A stretch of 64,000 nt of DNA from Microbulbifer harenosus (GTDB lineage: Bacteria > Pseudomonadota > Gammaproteobacteria > Pseudomonadales > Cellvibrionaceae), in the NCBI RefSeq assembly GCF_005771435.1, contig NZ_VANI01000011.1:62001-126000 (forward strand). Reading direction: 5' to 3'. The notes under the pieces were generated by a model. That model was not told where the DNA came from and ran no database searches. It was given only the letters and a program-made list of their open reading frames with translations. The translations under genes were made by a program, and so were the position numbers. Within the stretch, counting starts at the first letter, position 1, and each line of letters starts with the position of its first letter. Of the stretch, positions 19,518 to 27,965 are shown in pieces.

Positions 19518-20717
19518 ATGGCGCAGCCACTTCCACAGATTCCCGGTGTCCGTCTTTCCGCCGTTCCCGCCAACATCAAAAACTGGCAGCGCGACGACGT
19601 CCTGTTGATCGAAATCGCCGAAGGCGCCAGCGTCTCCGCGACGTTCACCAAGAACGCCTTCTGCGCGGCACCGGTGCTGGTGGCGAAAGAGCATATCCGA
19701 CGCGGCAATATCCGCGCCCTATTGGTCAATGCCGGCAACGCCAACGCGGCCACCGGCGAGCGCGGCCTGCAGAACGCGCAGCAGTGCTGTGAGGGGGTGG
19801 CCGCTGTACTCGGTATCGACGCGGCACAGGTACTGCCGTTCAGCACCGGCGTGATCGGCGAGCACCTGCCAGTGCAGAAAATTCTCGACGCACTGCCCGC
19901 CGCTGCCGGCGGCCTGAAAGCCGATGGCTGGGAAATGGCGTCGCGCGCCATCATGACCACCGACACCCGCCCGAAAACCGCGAGCCGCACCCTGGAAATC
20001 GCCGGTGAGACCATTTCCATCGTCGGCATCGCCAAGGGTGCCGGCATGATCCAGCCGAACATGGCCACCATGCTGGCTTACGTAGCGACCGACGCGGCTA
20101 TCCCGCAGCCAATGCTGGACCAGTTGGTCAAAGAGGCGGTAGCGCAATCCTTCAACCGTATCAGTATTGATGGCGATACCTCCACCAACGACGCCTGCGT
20201 ACTGATCGCCAGCGGCGCCACTGGCGAAGTGATCGGCGATACCCACAGCGACGCCTACGCGCGCCTGAAGGCTGCTATTGTCGAGGTGCATATTGAACTG
20301 GCCCAGGCCATCGTGCGCGACGGCGAGGGTGCGACGAAGTTCGTGACCGTGCAGGTGAAGAACGCTGCGAGTTCGGAAGAAGCGCTGCGTGTGGCGTTCG
20401 AGATCGGCGAATCGCCGCTGGTTAAGACAGCCATGTACGCCTCTGATCCCAACTGGGGGCGGCTGGTAATGGCAATTGGCAATGCGGGAGTGGAAAATCT
20501 GGACACCGGGAAGGTCAACGTGTTCCTGGACGATGTGCAGATCGTGGATGCCGGTGGTCGCGCAGAAGGGTACACGGAGGAGCAGGGGGGGCAGATTTTC
20601 CAGCGGTCGGATTTCACCATTACCGTGGATCTGCAGCGTGGAGACGTATCTGAACATATCTGGACCTGCGACTTCTCCCACGAGTATGTAACCATTAACG
20701 CGGAGTACCGCACCTGA
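19518..20717 (+). CDS. argJ: Glutamate N-acetyltransferase / ornithine acetyltransferase ArgJ
   Basis: ArgJ recycles the acetyl group between N-acetylornithine and glutamate in arginine synthesis. It is a self-cleaving Ntn-type enzyme. The 399-aa product contains the autoproteolysis region IQPNMATMLAYVATDA, where the Thr of ATML becomes the N-terminal nucleophile of the beta chain. The conserved upstream KGAGM segment is present. ATG 19518 is chosen over the longer open frame from 19455 because MAQPLPQIPGVRL matches the usual N-terminus and an AAGG lies upstream. It overlaps the Nudix gene by one base. Confidence 0.95.
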   Translation: MAQPLPQIPGVRLSAVPANIKNWQRDDVLLIEIAEGASVSATFTKNAFCAAPVLVAKEHIRRGNIRALLVNAGNANAATGERGLQNAQQCCEGVAAVLGIDAAQVLPFSTGVIGEHLPVQKILDALPAAAGGLKADGWEMASRAIMTTDTRPKTASRTLEIAGETISIVGIAKGAGMIQPNMATMLAYVATDAAIPQPMLDQLVKEAVAQSFNRISIDGDTSTNDACVLIASGATGEVIGDTHSDAYARLKAAIVEVHIELAQAIVRDGEGATKFVTVQVKNAASSEEALRVAFEIGESPLVKTAMYASDPNWGRLVMAIGNAGVENLDTGKVNVFLDDVQIVDAGGRAEGYTEEQGGQIFQRSDFTITVDLQRGDVSEHIWTCDFSHEYVTINAEYRT

Positions 20718-21145
20718 TGGCGGAGGCTGGCCTGAAGAAATGTGTACATGTTGCCGTGGGTGTAATCATCGGCGGTGACGGGCGCATTCTGCTGGCGAAG
20801 CGCCCGGACCATTTGCATATGGGCGGGCGCTGGGAATTTCCCGGTGGCAAGGTGGAAGACGGTGAGTCGATCCAGCAGGCAATGACGCGGGAGTTGCGTG
20901 AGGAGCTGGATATTGGCGTGCTGGCGATGGAGAAACTCATCGAGGTGCGCCATGACTACGGTGACAAGCAGGTGTTTCTCGATACCTGGTGTGTGACGGA
21001 ATTTTCCGGTGAAGCGCGGGGTGTTGAGGGGCAGGCACTGGCCTGGGTCACGGCTTCTGATCTCGCCGATTACGAATTTCCGGATGCAAATCAGCCGATC
21101 GTGGTTGCGGTGCAACGATGGCTCGGAAAGTTCTGCACTTTGTAG
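20717..21145 (+). CDS. mutT: Nudix hydrolase, MutT (8-oxo-dGTP diphosphatase) type
   Basis: The 142-aa product is a probable nucleotide-pool sanitiser that hydrolyses 8-oxo-dGTP. It contains a complete Nudix box, GGKVEDGESIQQAMTRELRE followed by ELDI, at about residues 42-65, fitting Gx5Ex7REUxEExGU except at the final Gly. The length and the strand order (VHVAVGVI, WEFPGGKVE) are those of MutT. It is coupled to argJ (TGATG overlap), a common secA-argJ-mutT neighbourhood in gammaproteobacteria. Substrate choice is inferred from similarity only. Confidence 0.88.
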   Translation: MAEAGLKKCVHVAVGVIIGGDGRILLAKRPDHLHMGGRWEFPGGKVEDGESIQQAMTRELREELDIGVLAMEKLIEVRHDYGDKQVFLDTWCVTEFSGEARGVEGQALAWVTASDLADYEFPDANQPIVVAVQRWLGKFCTL

Positions 21146-21169
21146 GTATTCATTTCTTCTTAAGCTAGT

Positions 21170-21500
21170 CCGGTGGCGGCAAAGCACAGGGTGCGGGTTT
21201 TCAGGACCGCTGTGAACCCATCCCTGGGCGCTGCGGCGCAAACATCCTGTTTGCGACGCTCCTGAAAACCCGCACCCAGCACTTTGCCTTCGTGTCAAAG
21301 TATCCACTTCGTAGATATCAGGAAACGGTTGATCGCTGTCCGAACAGAGCTCAGAAATTGAATTTAAGGCGGAGTGCCGGGGATTTGTTTTCAAAAGCGT
21401 CGGCGACACGGACGTCGCCGACGCAGCGTACAGGGATGTATTGAAGGGGGGCGCCTAGCCCGGTTTTGAAAACGAATCCCCGGCGCTCCGCCGCCACCGG
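21170..21500. repeat. Composite block of two large inverted repeats nested in outer arms
   Basis: Almost the whole gap between mutT and the convergent nagX-like gene is palindromic. Outer arms are CCGGTGGCGG (21170-21179) and CCGCCACCGG (21491-21500). Inside lie two long hairpins. The first has 27-base arms at 21181-21207 and 21259-21285, nearly perfect complements. The second has 32-base arms at 21368-21399 and 21461-21492 with about three mismatches. Each carries smaller hairpins in its loop, such as CGGCGAC/GTCGCCG at 21401-21420. No ORF or transposase is present. It may serve as a two-way terminator or be a non-autonomous element. Confidence 0.8.
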
Positions 21501-21536
21501 CCTAACTAAGCGGGACCACTGGACCCCAAAGAACGT

Positions 21537-22634
21537 TCAGGGACTGATAAAAATCCCACGCTTGTAGAGAAAGCGCAGTACCAGCCACTGCAGCAGAATC
21601 ACTCCGACAGCAAGTGTCAGTGCACCAGCAGGCTCGGAAAGGGCAGCGGCAATCCCCCCAAACAGACTCTTACTGCTGTACTGCCAGTTCACCAGACTGG
21701 TACCGAGATACACCAGAATGGCATTGCAGCCGATCACCGAGAAAACGTAGGTGAAGGTTTTCCAGTGCCACATATCCACAACAAGGTAAAAAATTCCCAG
21801 CAGTAACAGGCTGCAGCCGCAGGTGATCAGCACAAAAGAACTGGTCCACAGCTCCTTATTGACCGGGTACACCCAGTGCCACAGGAAGCCCGCAACAAGG
21901 CAGATCACCGCACCGACAAACAGCCCCTTGAGGATCGCAATGTGATCCCCTGCGTGCTTAGCCAGCCAGCGGCCGGCAAACACCCCGAACAGGGCGTTCA
22001 CCACGGCCGGAATGGTGGAAAGCAAACCTTCCGGATCGTAGGCACGGTGTTGATAGGTGATGCCCGGTAAAAAGTGCTGGTCTACCCACGCATTTACAGA
22101 GCCCCCCGGAGTGAAATCGCCGGCGCTGGCTTGCAGCAGCCAGTAGCCTGCGAGAATACCCGCGGCAATCCCATACTGTGTGCGCACGCCAAAATGCCAC
22201 ACGATCATCGCCGCAAAAAACCACGCGAAACCGATCCGCGCCAGCACACTGGCATAGCGTATTTCACCGAGATCGGCGGGAATGCCTGTACCCCAGCCAT
22301 GGTTGTAAACCACGCCCAGCAGAATCAACAGGACCAGACGCCTAACCGCCTTGCGGTAAACCGGTGCTCGCTGTGCCAGAGGCAGGCCGCTCAGGGATTT
22401 GTTGGCGAGACCGAGGGTAACGCCAGAGAGGAAAATGAATAGCGGGAAAATCAGGTCGTAAAAGCTGAATCCGTGCCAGACGCTATGCTGCATCTGCCCG
22501 TGAGCGAAATGGAAAATGGACCAACCCGTAAGAGCGAACAGCGGCAGGAACAGTGCCTCGCCGCCGATGATCCAAAACATATCGAAGCCACGCAGGACGT
22601 CTACCGAAGCGAGTCGTTGTTTTTTACTGACCAT
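21537..22634 (-). CDS. DUF5009 / NagX-like multi-pass membrane protein
   Basis: The 365-aa product starts with RLASVDVLRGFDMFWI, the signature start of the DUF5009 (COG4299) family related to heparan-alpha-glucosaminide N-acetyltransferase. It has about ten hydrophobic segments. In chitin- and GlcNAc-using gammaproteobacteria such proteins are called NagX and lie in GlcNAc operons, and a role in amino-sugar transport or acetyl transfer has been proposed for them. Here it lies downstream of a GH16 enzyme and a chitinase on the same strand. The family is fairly clear; the substrate is inferred. Confidence 0.75.
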   Translation of the reverse strand: MVSKKQRLASVDVLRGFDMFWIIGGEALFLPLFALTGWSIFHFAHGQMQHSVWHGFSFYDLIFPLFIFLSGVTLGLANKSLSGLPLAQRAPVYRKAVRRLVLLILLGVVYNHGWGTGIPADLGEIRYASVLARIGFAWFFAAMIVWHFGVRTQYGIAAGILAGYWLLQASAGDFTPGGSVNAWVDQHFLPGITYQHRAYDPEGLLSTIPAVVNALFGVFAGRWLAKHAGDHIAILKGLFVGAVICLVAGFLWHWVYPVNKELWTSSFVLITCGCSLLLLGIFYLVVDMWHWKTFTYVFSVIGCNAILVYLGTSLVNWQYSSKSLFGGIAAALSEPAGALTLAVGVILLQWLVLRFLYKRGIFISP

Positions 22635-22669
22635 GATTACTACTTCTGAATTCAGTCAACGTTAAAAAA

Positions 22670-22703
22670 TGAGAAAACGCGGCGCGGCTGTGGCCGCTCC
22701 GCG
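22670..22703 (-). terminator. Intrinsic terminator after the GH16 gene
   Basis: Read on the minus strand, GCGGAGCGGC pairs with GCCGCGCCGC around a CACA loop (one mismatch), followed by GTTTTC. It lies 25 bases after the GH16 stop and before the nagX-like gene. Confidence 0.65.
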
Positions 22704-22727
22704 AGTGGTGTATACATTTTTGAAATA

Positions 22728-23723
22728 TCAGAGCCCGCAGGGAGATTCCAGTTTCGGGTTCCAGTCCGGCACCGTATCGGTAAATGCAACTTGCCCCGAG
22801 CGCAGACGGCGGACTTCTTCCTCGACCTGCTCCGGGCTCAGGACCTGATCAGCAATGTGGTAGACCCAGTCCACTTCCTGCTGGTAACTACGGAGCTCAC
22901 TGGAGTCGATCAGCCCCTCCTGGGTGAACCACAGGTTGAAGTTGATCGACATCGGCTCTTCCGGGAACACGCGTTCACTGTGCTCGGCGAACGGTACGCC
23001 GTCAACGAAATAGCGGAGTTTGTTGTCTCCTGCCTGTAGCACCAGTGTGTGCCAGCCGGCAAAACTGCCGGGCTTGGTGGAGTGTTCGTTGTCCTTTACG
23101 AACGGATCCAGTTTGAAGGTTTCCCAACTGGTGGCGAAGAGTGCGTTATCGGGCTCGCCCCAGCCCCCATTGGCGAGGTATTCAAAATCCATCTCGCTGT
23201 AGTCCGGGTCCATGTCTGCTTTTAGCGGGCTGATGGTATAGAAAGTCTCGATGATCTGGTCGCCATCCGGTCCGGAGGTCGGTTCATCGCGGAAGAATAC
23301 TCGCGCGGCGTAGGTGCCAGCGAGGTACTTGCGCTGGTGGCAGAACTGCGTGTGGTTGGTGTTTTCACCACTGCCATCGGTAGAGGAGGTCATGCGCAGC
23401 AGGGTATTGCCCGGGTTCTCCGCATCTGTCAGAAAACTGATGCCGTCGCCGGACCAGCGCGCGCCGCTTACGCCGGGGTGACCGGTTTCAGTGCGGGCCT
23501 TCCACTGGTTTTTGCTCATTTCCTCTAGTGACTGGTAAGAAAAATCGTCAAAAAATATCTTTGTCTCCGCTGTCTGCAGCACGACGTTTTCCAGATGTCC
23601 ATTCGCCTCTTCTGTGGCAGTGGCCACATCGCGGCCATTACCGCTATCACCACAGCCACCCAACACAAGCGCGCTGATGGCCGCGGCGAGGTAACTGGTG
23701 CGAGGAGAAGAAAAACATTTCAT
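22728..23723 (-). CDS. Glycoside hydrolase family 16 lipoprotein (beta-glucanase/agarase-like)
   Basis: The 331-aa product is a predicted lipoprotein with a hydrophobic signal and the lipobox LGGC (Cys24). The body is a GH16 domain with the catalytic motif EMDFE at about residues 177-181, the ExDxE arrangement in which the two Glu are nucleophile and acid/base. GH16 enzymes cut beta-1,3-glucans, agar, porphyran or carrageenan, and the sequence alone does not fix which. A C-terminal helical tail rich in Glu and Arg follows the domain. It lies between the chitinase and the NagX-like gene on the same strand, with hairpin terminators on both sides, so it may have its own promoter. Confidence 0.82.
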   Translation of the reverse strand: MKCFSSPRTSYLAAAISALVLGGCGDSGNGRDVATATEEANGHLENVVLQTAETKIFFDDFSYQSLEEMSKNQWKARTETGHPGVSGARWSGDGISFLTDAENPGNTLLRMTSSTDGSGENTNHTQFCHQRKYLAGTYAARVFFRDEPTSGPDGDQIIETFYTISPLKADMDPDYSEMDFEYLANGGWGEPDNALFATSWETFKLDPFVKDNEHSTKPGSFAGWHTLVLQAGDNKLRYFVDGVPFAEHSERVFPEEPMSINFNLWFTQEGLIDSSELRSYQQEVDWVYHIADQVLSPEQVEEEVRRLRSGQVAFTDTVPDWNPKLESPCGL

Positions 23724-23758
23724 GGGGATTTCCTTTTGTTTTTACCACTTCACTAAAT

Positions 23759-23785
23759 GAAAAAAGCCCCGATCGAAACCGGGGC
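23759..23785 (-). terminator. Intrinsic terminator after the chitinase gene
   Basis: On the minus strand GCCCCG pairs with CGGGGC around an eight-base loop and is followed by six T. It lies about 135 bases after the chitinase stop. Confidence 0.85.
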
Positions 23786-23920
23786 GAAGATAGGAGCATT
23801 TCCTGTACAGGAGTTTCCTATTGGTCACAACGCAGAGAGAATTTTAAAAATTACTGCTACCCATCCTGTGAGAGAGGGGACCGGCGCTGCGTCGCCGGCC
23901 GATGAATTTGTTTTTCAATG

Positions 23921-26900
23921 TCAGATTGAACAGACGAAAGACCAGCTACCGTCGGCGGTACCGGGTACCGACTGGGTCCACCAATTGGCCTTGAACACAC
24001 TGCCGTTGTGGATGATCTGGTCACCGCCGGCGGCGTGGTCACCGCGAGGCCACTCGGGATAGGTGACCAGCCCGGAGGTAGCGCCGCTGGCACAGCTCTG
24101 GCCACCGCCCGAGCTACCGCCACTGGAGCTGCCGCCGTCACCACCACCGAGCTCCGCCAGAGGCAGTTCCGGGTGCTCAAACGCCAGCGCGTAAGTGCTG
24201 CCGTTGACCGTGGCGGTGTAAGCCTGCGGACCGGAAACCGGGAGATAGTAGTTCAGCGTCAGGTCCCAGCTGTCGCCGTCCGCCAGGTTCTGCCAGGCCG
24301 GGAGACTGAGGCGCACGCGGTGGAACTCATTTTCCAGCCCACCCACGTTGCCACCGCCGGCATTGGCACCATCCTCAACTACCTCCAGTCCCGCACCGCT
24401 CTGGTCGGTGATGATATTGGAGGTGGAAGTGGGCATATCAAACTCGAATATGGTGCCGCCGGGGAGGGTGCCGCCGGTATTGTTGGTGATGACCAGCTTC
24501 GGATTCAGCGGGTAGTTCTGGTCGCCCAGCTTGAAGCCGGTGATCTCGATGCCGATATTCAGCGCTTCTGCAGGCACCGCGCGGTCGCTGCGCAGGTGGC
24601 GGTATTTACTCGCGCCGGCGAACTTGTCGTAAGCCAGGGTGGTAAGGGTGTCACCCATGAAGTACTCGCCTTTCGCCGCATCCCAGTCGTAGTCGCCGGC
24701 CAGTTCCCAGAACATGATGCCGCCCACACCCTGGTCGATGACATACTGCACCTTTGCGTCCATGGACTCTTCGTCTTCGGTGGAGATGAACACGCTCTTC
24801 TGCGCATTCCACAGCCAGGGAGCCTCGGAGACGCTGTCGTAGTTGCGCACGTAAGTGCCCACGAGGGCGTCGTCCGGGTCGTTGGCCGGGTCCAGTCCGT
24901 AGTCACCCAGATAACTGCCGAGAATGCCCTGTTGCAGGTTCATGGCGTGCCACATGGGGTTGGAGCCGGCCCCCATTTCGTCGCCGACGCTGTTTTTGTC
25001 GTGCCACATGTTGTCGATGCCGATGGCGCCGTTGCCGCACTTGGCGGAGCCGCCGGTGCCTTCCGGACACTGGGACTGCGCAGGCAGTGCCGCGGAGCCA
25101 CCGAGTCCGCTGGTGCCGCCGCTCACACCCTGCCAGCCGCGGGTGTAGTAGGGGATACCTACATTGATACGGCCGGCGGGCATGGAGCCGCGGAAGTACT
25201 TCACCGCCCAGTCGATATTCAGGTAACCGATACCGCCGTACTGGGATGTGCTGTACACGCTTGCCGCCGCCAGTTCCGGGTCGTTGCCGTTGTCGAACAA
25301 TGCGGAGTTGTGGCCCACATATTCATTCCACGCCCCGTGCAGGTCGTAGGTCATGATGTTGACGTAATCCAGGTACTGGGTGATCTGCATGGTTTCCATG
25401 CCGCGCAGCAGGTAACCGGAGGAGGGGGAAGCGATGGTCAGCAGGTAGTGGGTGCCGTCTGCTTCGCCCGCTGCATCCAGTTTTTCCCGCAGCACCCGCA
25501 TCAGTTCCACATAGGACGCCATCAGGCCGCCGCGCAACGAGTTGGCGATGCCGAAGTCCAGCGGGTTGCCGGCGTCATTCATGGAGGTGGGGTATTCGTA
25601 GTCGATATCCACACCGTCGAATCCGTACTGGCGGATGAAGTCGACGGAGGAGTTGGCGAAGGCCTCGATGCCCGCGTGATTGATGCTGCCGTCGGCATTG
25701 GTGGTCATGGTATAGAAACCGCCGTCGGCCACGCGGTCGCCGTTCTCATTGAAGTGGCCACCGGTTTCGGCCCAGCCACCCACGGACACCAGGGTTTTCA
25801 CCTCCGGATACTGTTCCTTGAATTTGGACAGCTGATTGAAGTGGCCTTTGTACGCGTAATCCGGGTCGGTTTCCGCGCCGGCAATACCCGGCCATTCCAT
25901 ACCGGTGGCGGGGTTGCCCGGATCACTGGTGTTGCCCACCGACACGGAGTAGTCGCTGCCCACATGGGCGAAGGCGTAGTTGATGTGGGTGATCTTGCCC
26001 CAGGGAATGTCTTTCACCAGGTAGCTGGGCTGGCCGTTGGCGCCGTTACGCCAGCTGGTGAAGTAGCCGATGATACGGCGCGGGTGATCGGCACCCATAT
26101 CTTCGCGGCCATCGGCGTCGTAGATGTCGCAGTAGTTGGGCGCGGTACCCGGGGTGGTGTAGAGCCCGTCAGGGCGGCAGGGATGTTCGCCGATCACAAC
26201 CGGCTCGTCGCTAACCTCGATATCCGCGCCGGCGCTGGCGGTAAGCTCGTCGTTGTCGGTGGCGACGGCGGTCACGGTGTGGTCGCCGAGTGTGGCAACC
26301 CACTGGGTGCTGTAAGGCGCACTGGTATCGGTGGCGATCAGGTCGCCGTCCACGAAGAACTCCACTTTGCTCACGCTGCCGTCGCTGTCTGTGGCATTGG
26401 CACTGATGGTGAGACTGGTGCCGGTGGTATGGCTGGAGCCATTCGCCGGGGACGTGAGGCTGATAGAGGGCGCAACCGGGCCCACGACCACGTCTTCGTC
26501 CACGGTGATGGACACCGGTGCTGTGGTGACGGAAAGGTTGTCGTTGTCGACGATACGCGCGGTGAATGTCGCGGGGCCGGCGGCAGCGACGGTCCACGAA
26601 GACTCCCAGGGAGCCGAGGTATCGGTTGCAATCAGGCTGCCGTTGACGAAGAACTCTACGGTGGTGACGTGGCCGTCGGGGTCGCTGGCGGAGACGGATA
26701 TGATAACGCTGTCATTTTGGGTCAAGACAGATCCGTTCAGGGGGGCGGAAATCGAGCCCTCGGGGGGCAGCTGCGGGTCTACGTCGCCCTCGCAGGAGCC
26801 GAGCAGCGTCCACTCCTGGTATTGGCCAGAGTACTGTTCCGGATTCTGGTTCTGGGTCCACCAGTTGGCCCTGTAGGTGTTGTTGTTGTACTGGACTTCG

Positions 26901-27028
26901 GCGCCTCCGGAATAGGAGGCGCCGGCTTGCCATACGGGAAGGCCGGAGCAGTCCACGGCGGCAAAGCAGTGTCCCGCAGCGAGCATGGCGGCGGTCACGA
27001 GACCGAGCCGGAGCTTGTTGTTGATCAT
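23921..27028 (-). CDS. Secreted multidomain GH18 chitinase with CBM5/12 modules
   Basis: The 1035-aa product is a secreted chitinase. In order it has a signal peptide (about 1-23, ending GHCFA), an N-terminal CBM5/12-type chitin-binding module with the RANWWTQNQNPE aromatic patch (about 25-75), two bacterial Ig-like domains (about 80-270, each with a VEFFV.G.LIATDTSAP segment), the GH18 TIM barrel with DGVDIDYE and catalytic Glu near 478, a C-terminal ChiC-like beta domain, a Gly/Ser linker, and a second CBM5/12 module at the end (KANWWTQSVPG). The start at 27028 is preferred over an upstream in-frame start because it gives a clean signal peptide and has AAGGTG at the right distance. A palindromic operator lies 67-80 bases upstream. 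Confidence 0.93.
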   Translation of the reverse strand: MINNKLRLGLVTAAMLAAGHCFAAVDCSGLPVWQAGASYSGGAEVQYNNNTYRANWWTQNQNPEQYSGQYQEWTLLGSCEGDVDPQLPPEGSISAPLNGSVLTQNDSVIISVSASDPDGHVTTVEFFVNGSLIATDTSAPWESSWTVAAAGPATFTARIVDNDNLSVTTAPVSITVDEDVVVGPVAPSISLTSPANGSSHTTGTSLTISANATDSDGSVSKVEFFVDGDLIATDTSAPYSTQWVATLGDHTVTAVATDNDELTASAGADIEVSDEPVVIGEHPCRPDGLYTTPGTAPNYCDIYDADGREDMGADHPRRIIGYFTSWRNGANGQPSYLVKDIPWGKITHINYAFAHVGSDYSVSVGNTSDPGNPATGMEWPGIAGAETDPDYAYKGHFNQLSKFKEQYPEVKTLVSVGGWAETGGHFNENGDRVADGGFYTMTTNADGSINHAGIEAFANSSVDFIRQYGFDGVDIDYEYPTSMNDAGNPLDFGIANSLRGGLMASYVELMRVLREKLDAAGEADGTHYLLTIASPSSGYLLRGMETMQITQYLDYVNIMTYDLHGAWNEYVGHNSALFDNGNDPELAAASVYSTSQYGGIGYLNIDWAVKYFRGSMPAGRINVGIPYYTRGWQGVSGGTSGLGGSAALPAQSQCPEGTGGSAKCGNGAIGIDNMWHDKNSVGDEMGAGSNPMWHAMNLQQGILGSYLGDYGLDPANDPDDALVGTYVRNYDSVSEAPWLWNAQKSVFISTEDEESMDAKVQYVIDQGVGGIMFWELAGDYDWDAAKGEYFMGDTLTTLAYDKFAGASKYRHLRSDRAVPAEALNIGIEITGFKLGDQNYPLNPKLVITNNTGGTLPGGTIFEFDMPTSTSNIITDQSGAGLEVVEDGANAGGGNVGGLENEFHRVRLSLPAWQNLADGDSWDLTLNYYLPVSGPQAYTATVNGSTYALAFEHPELPLAELGGGDGGSSSGGSSGGGQSCASGATSGLVTYPEWPRGDHAAGGDQIIHNGSVFKANWWTQSVPGTADGSWSFVCSI

Positions 27029-27094
27029 GTAATGTGCACCTTGCGGAAGATTATTTTTATTGGTGTACGGCGCTTCAACAAACGCACCGCGAAA

Positions 27095-27108
27095 TGACAT
27101 CGCTGTCA
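27095..27108. promoter_or_regulatory. LacI-type palindrome upstream of the chitinase (NagR-like operator candidate)
   Basis: TGACATCGCTGTCA is a near-perfect palindrome centred on CG, the usual form of LacI-family operators, and lies 67-80 bases before the chitinase start. It resembles the NagR operator described for GlcNAc genes in Shewanella and relatives, as I recall it. A minus-strand promoter reading TTGAAG, 17 bases, AATAAT lies between it and the gene. Confidence 0.55.
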
Positions 27109-27289
27109 AAAATAGCAATGACACGCGGGGAAAAGCAATACCGCGATTTCACAAAGCCGTCATATTCAGAATTTTGTGCGCCAGTTTCGCCAATTTCCTT
27201 CGGATATTGGGTGTTTGATCACACAGACCGCGCCCGTTAGTGTTCGCGTATGGAACTTGTATCTGGCCAGGGGCCTTATTGCGGTGGGA

Positions 27290-27748
27290 CTACATATCCC
27301 ATAGAGAGTTAGTGGCCATGGACAGAGTGATCCGCTCCTTGTCCTGAATATGTTTGAGGTTTTCAAACACCTCCTTGACCTCTGCCGACTCGATGGAGCC
27401 GTAAACGGCGTGGTACAGATCGGAAAAATAGCGGTCGACTTCCTGTCCCAGTTGGTTGATTTCCTCGATGCTGGGTTTGTCGCTCAGATATTGGTTTTTC
27501 ACCAGGTCGCCGGCGTTCTCCTCATGGGTGTACTGGAGCCAGGTCTGCATCACCTTCTGCTGGGCGACCGCGCCGTAGTTCTTCAGGTTGTTGGCCATGC
27601 GCAACTCGTGCTCGTGCAGGTGCTTCAACAGCAGCTGGGTGCGGTTGTCCTGGGCACTCACCAGCAACTGTTGGTAAACACCGGCCATATCCAGATGGAA
27701 CTTCTGGGCGTTCTTGAGAATCTCGTGGGCCTGTTTGAACGTCTTCAT
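27290..27748 (-). CDS. Small all-helical protein of unknown function (possibly ferritin-like)
   Basis: I do not recognise this 152-aa protein. The start at 27748 is chosen because AGAAGG precedes it; the longer open frame to 27853 begins with low-quality residues. The sequence has no signal or membrane segment and looks like a four-helix bundle with heptad-like Leu/Ile/Ala spacing. A cluster of His and Glu residues (KHLHEHELRM, about 43-52) recalls metal-binding or ferritin-like helices. That resemblance is weak and is only an inference. It is transcribed toward the chitinase but is separated by about 260 bases. Confidence 0.6.
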   Translation of the reverse strand: MKTFKQAHEILKNAQKFHLDMAGVYQQLLVSAQDNRTQLLLKHLHEHELRMANNLKNYGAVAQQKVMQTWLQYTHEENAGDLVKNQYLSDKPSIEEINQLGQEVDRYFSDLYHAVYGSIESAEVKEVFENLKHIQDKERITLSMATNSLWDM

Positions 27749-27915
27749 CGCTGCGCCTTCTGGGTGATTGATTTCATTATGTTTTTGCCGGTAGATGCAT
27801 CGGGGGCAAGAATTGTGTGTCTCCTGCTGCCTCTTCTTATGTTTATAGTGCATATCCGGCGGCGTTCAACTCTTCCATCAGGGAGGGATTCCAGTTCCGC
27901 TATTTATTACAGGTA

Positions 27916-27942
27916 TAAAAAAAGCGGCCCTTGAGCCGCTTT
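27916..27942 (-). terminator. Intrinsic terminator after the desaturase gene
   Basis: On the minus strand AAAGCGGC pairs with GCCGCTTT around a six-base loop, continuing into a T-run. It lies 24 bases after the desaturase stop. Confidence 0.85.
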
Positions 27943-27965
27943 GTTATTTCAGGATTGGACATCCC

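Noticed and set aside
24008..27097. A 1029-codon open frame on the plus strand, antisense to the chitinase
   Set aside because: It mirrors the chitinase codons, is rich in Val, Gly and His as expected of a GC-rich antisense frame, and has no recognisable domain. The minus-strand product has complete chitinase motifs.
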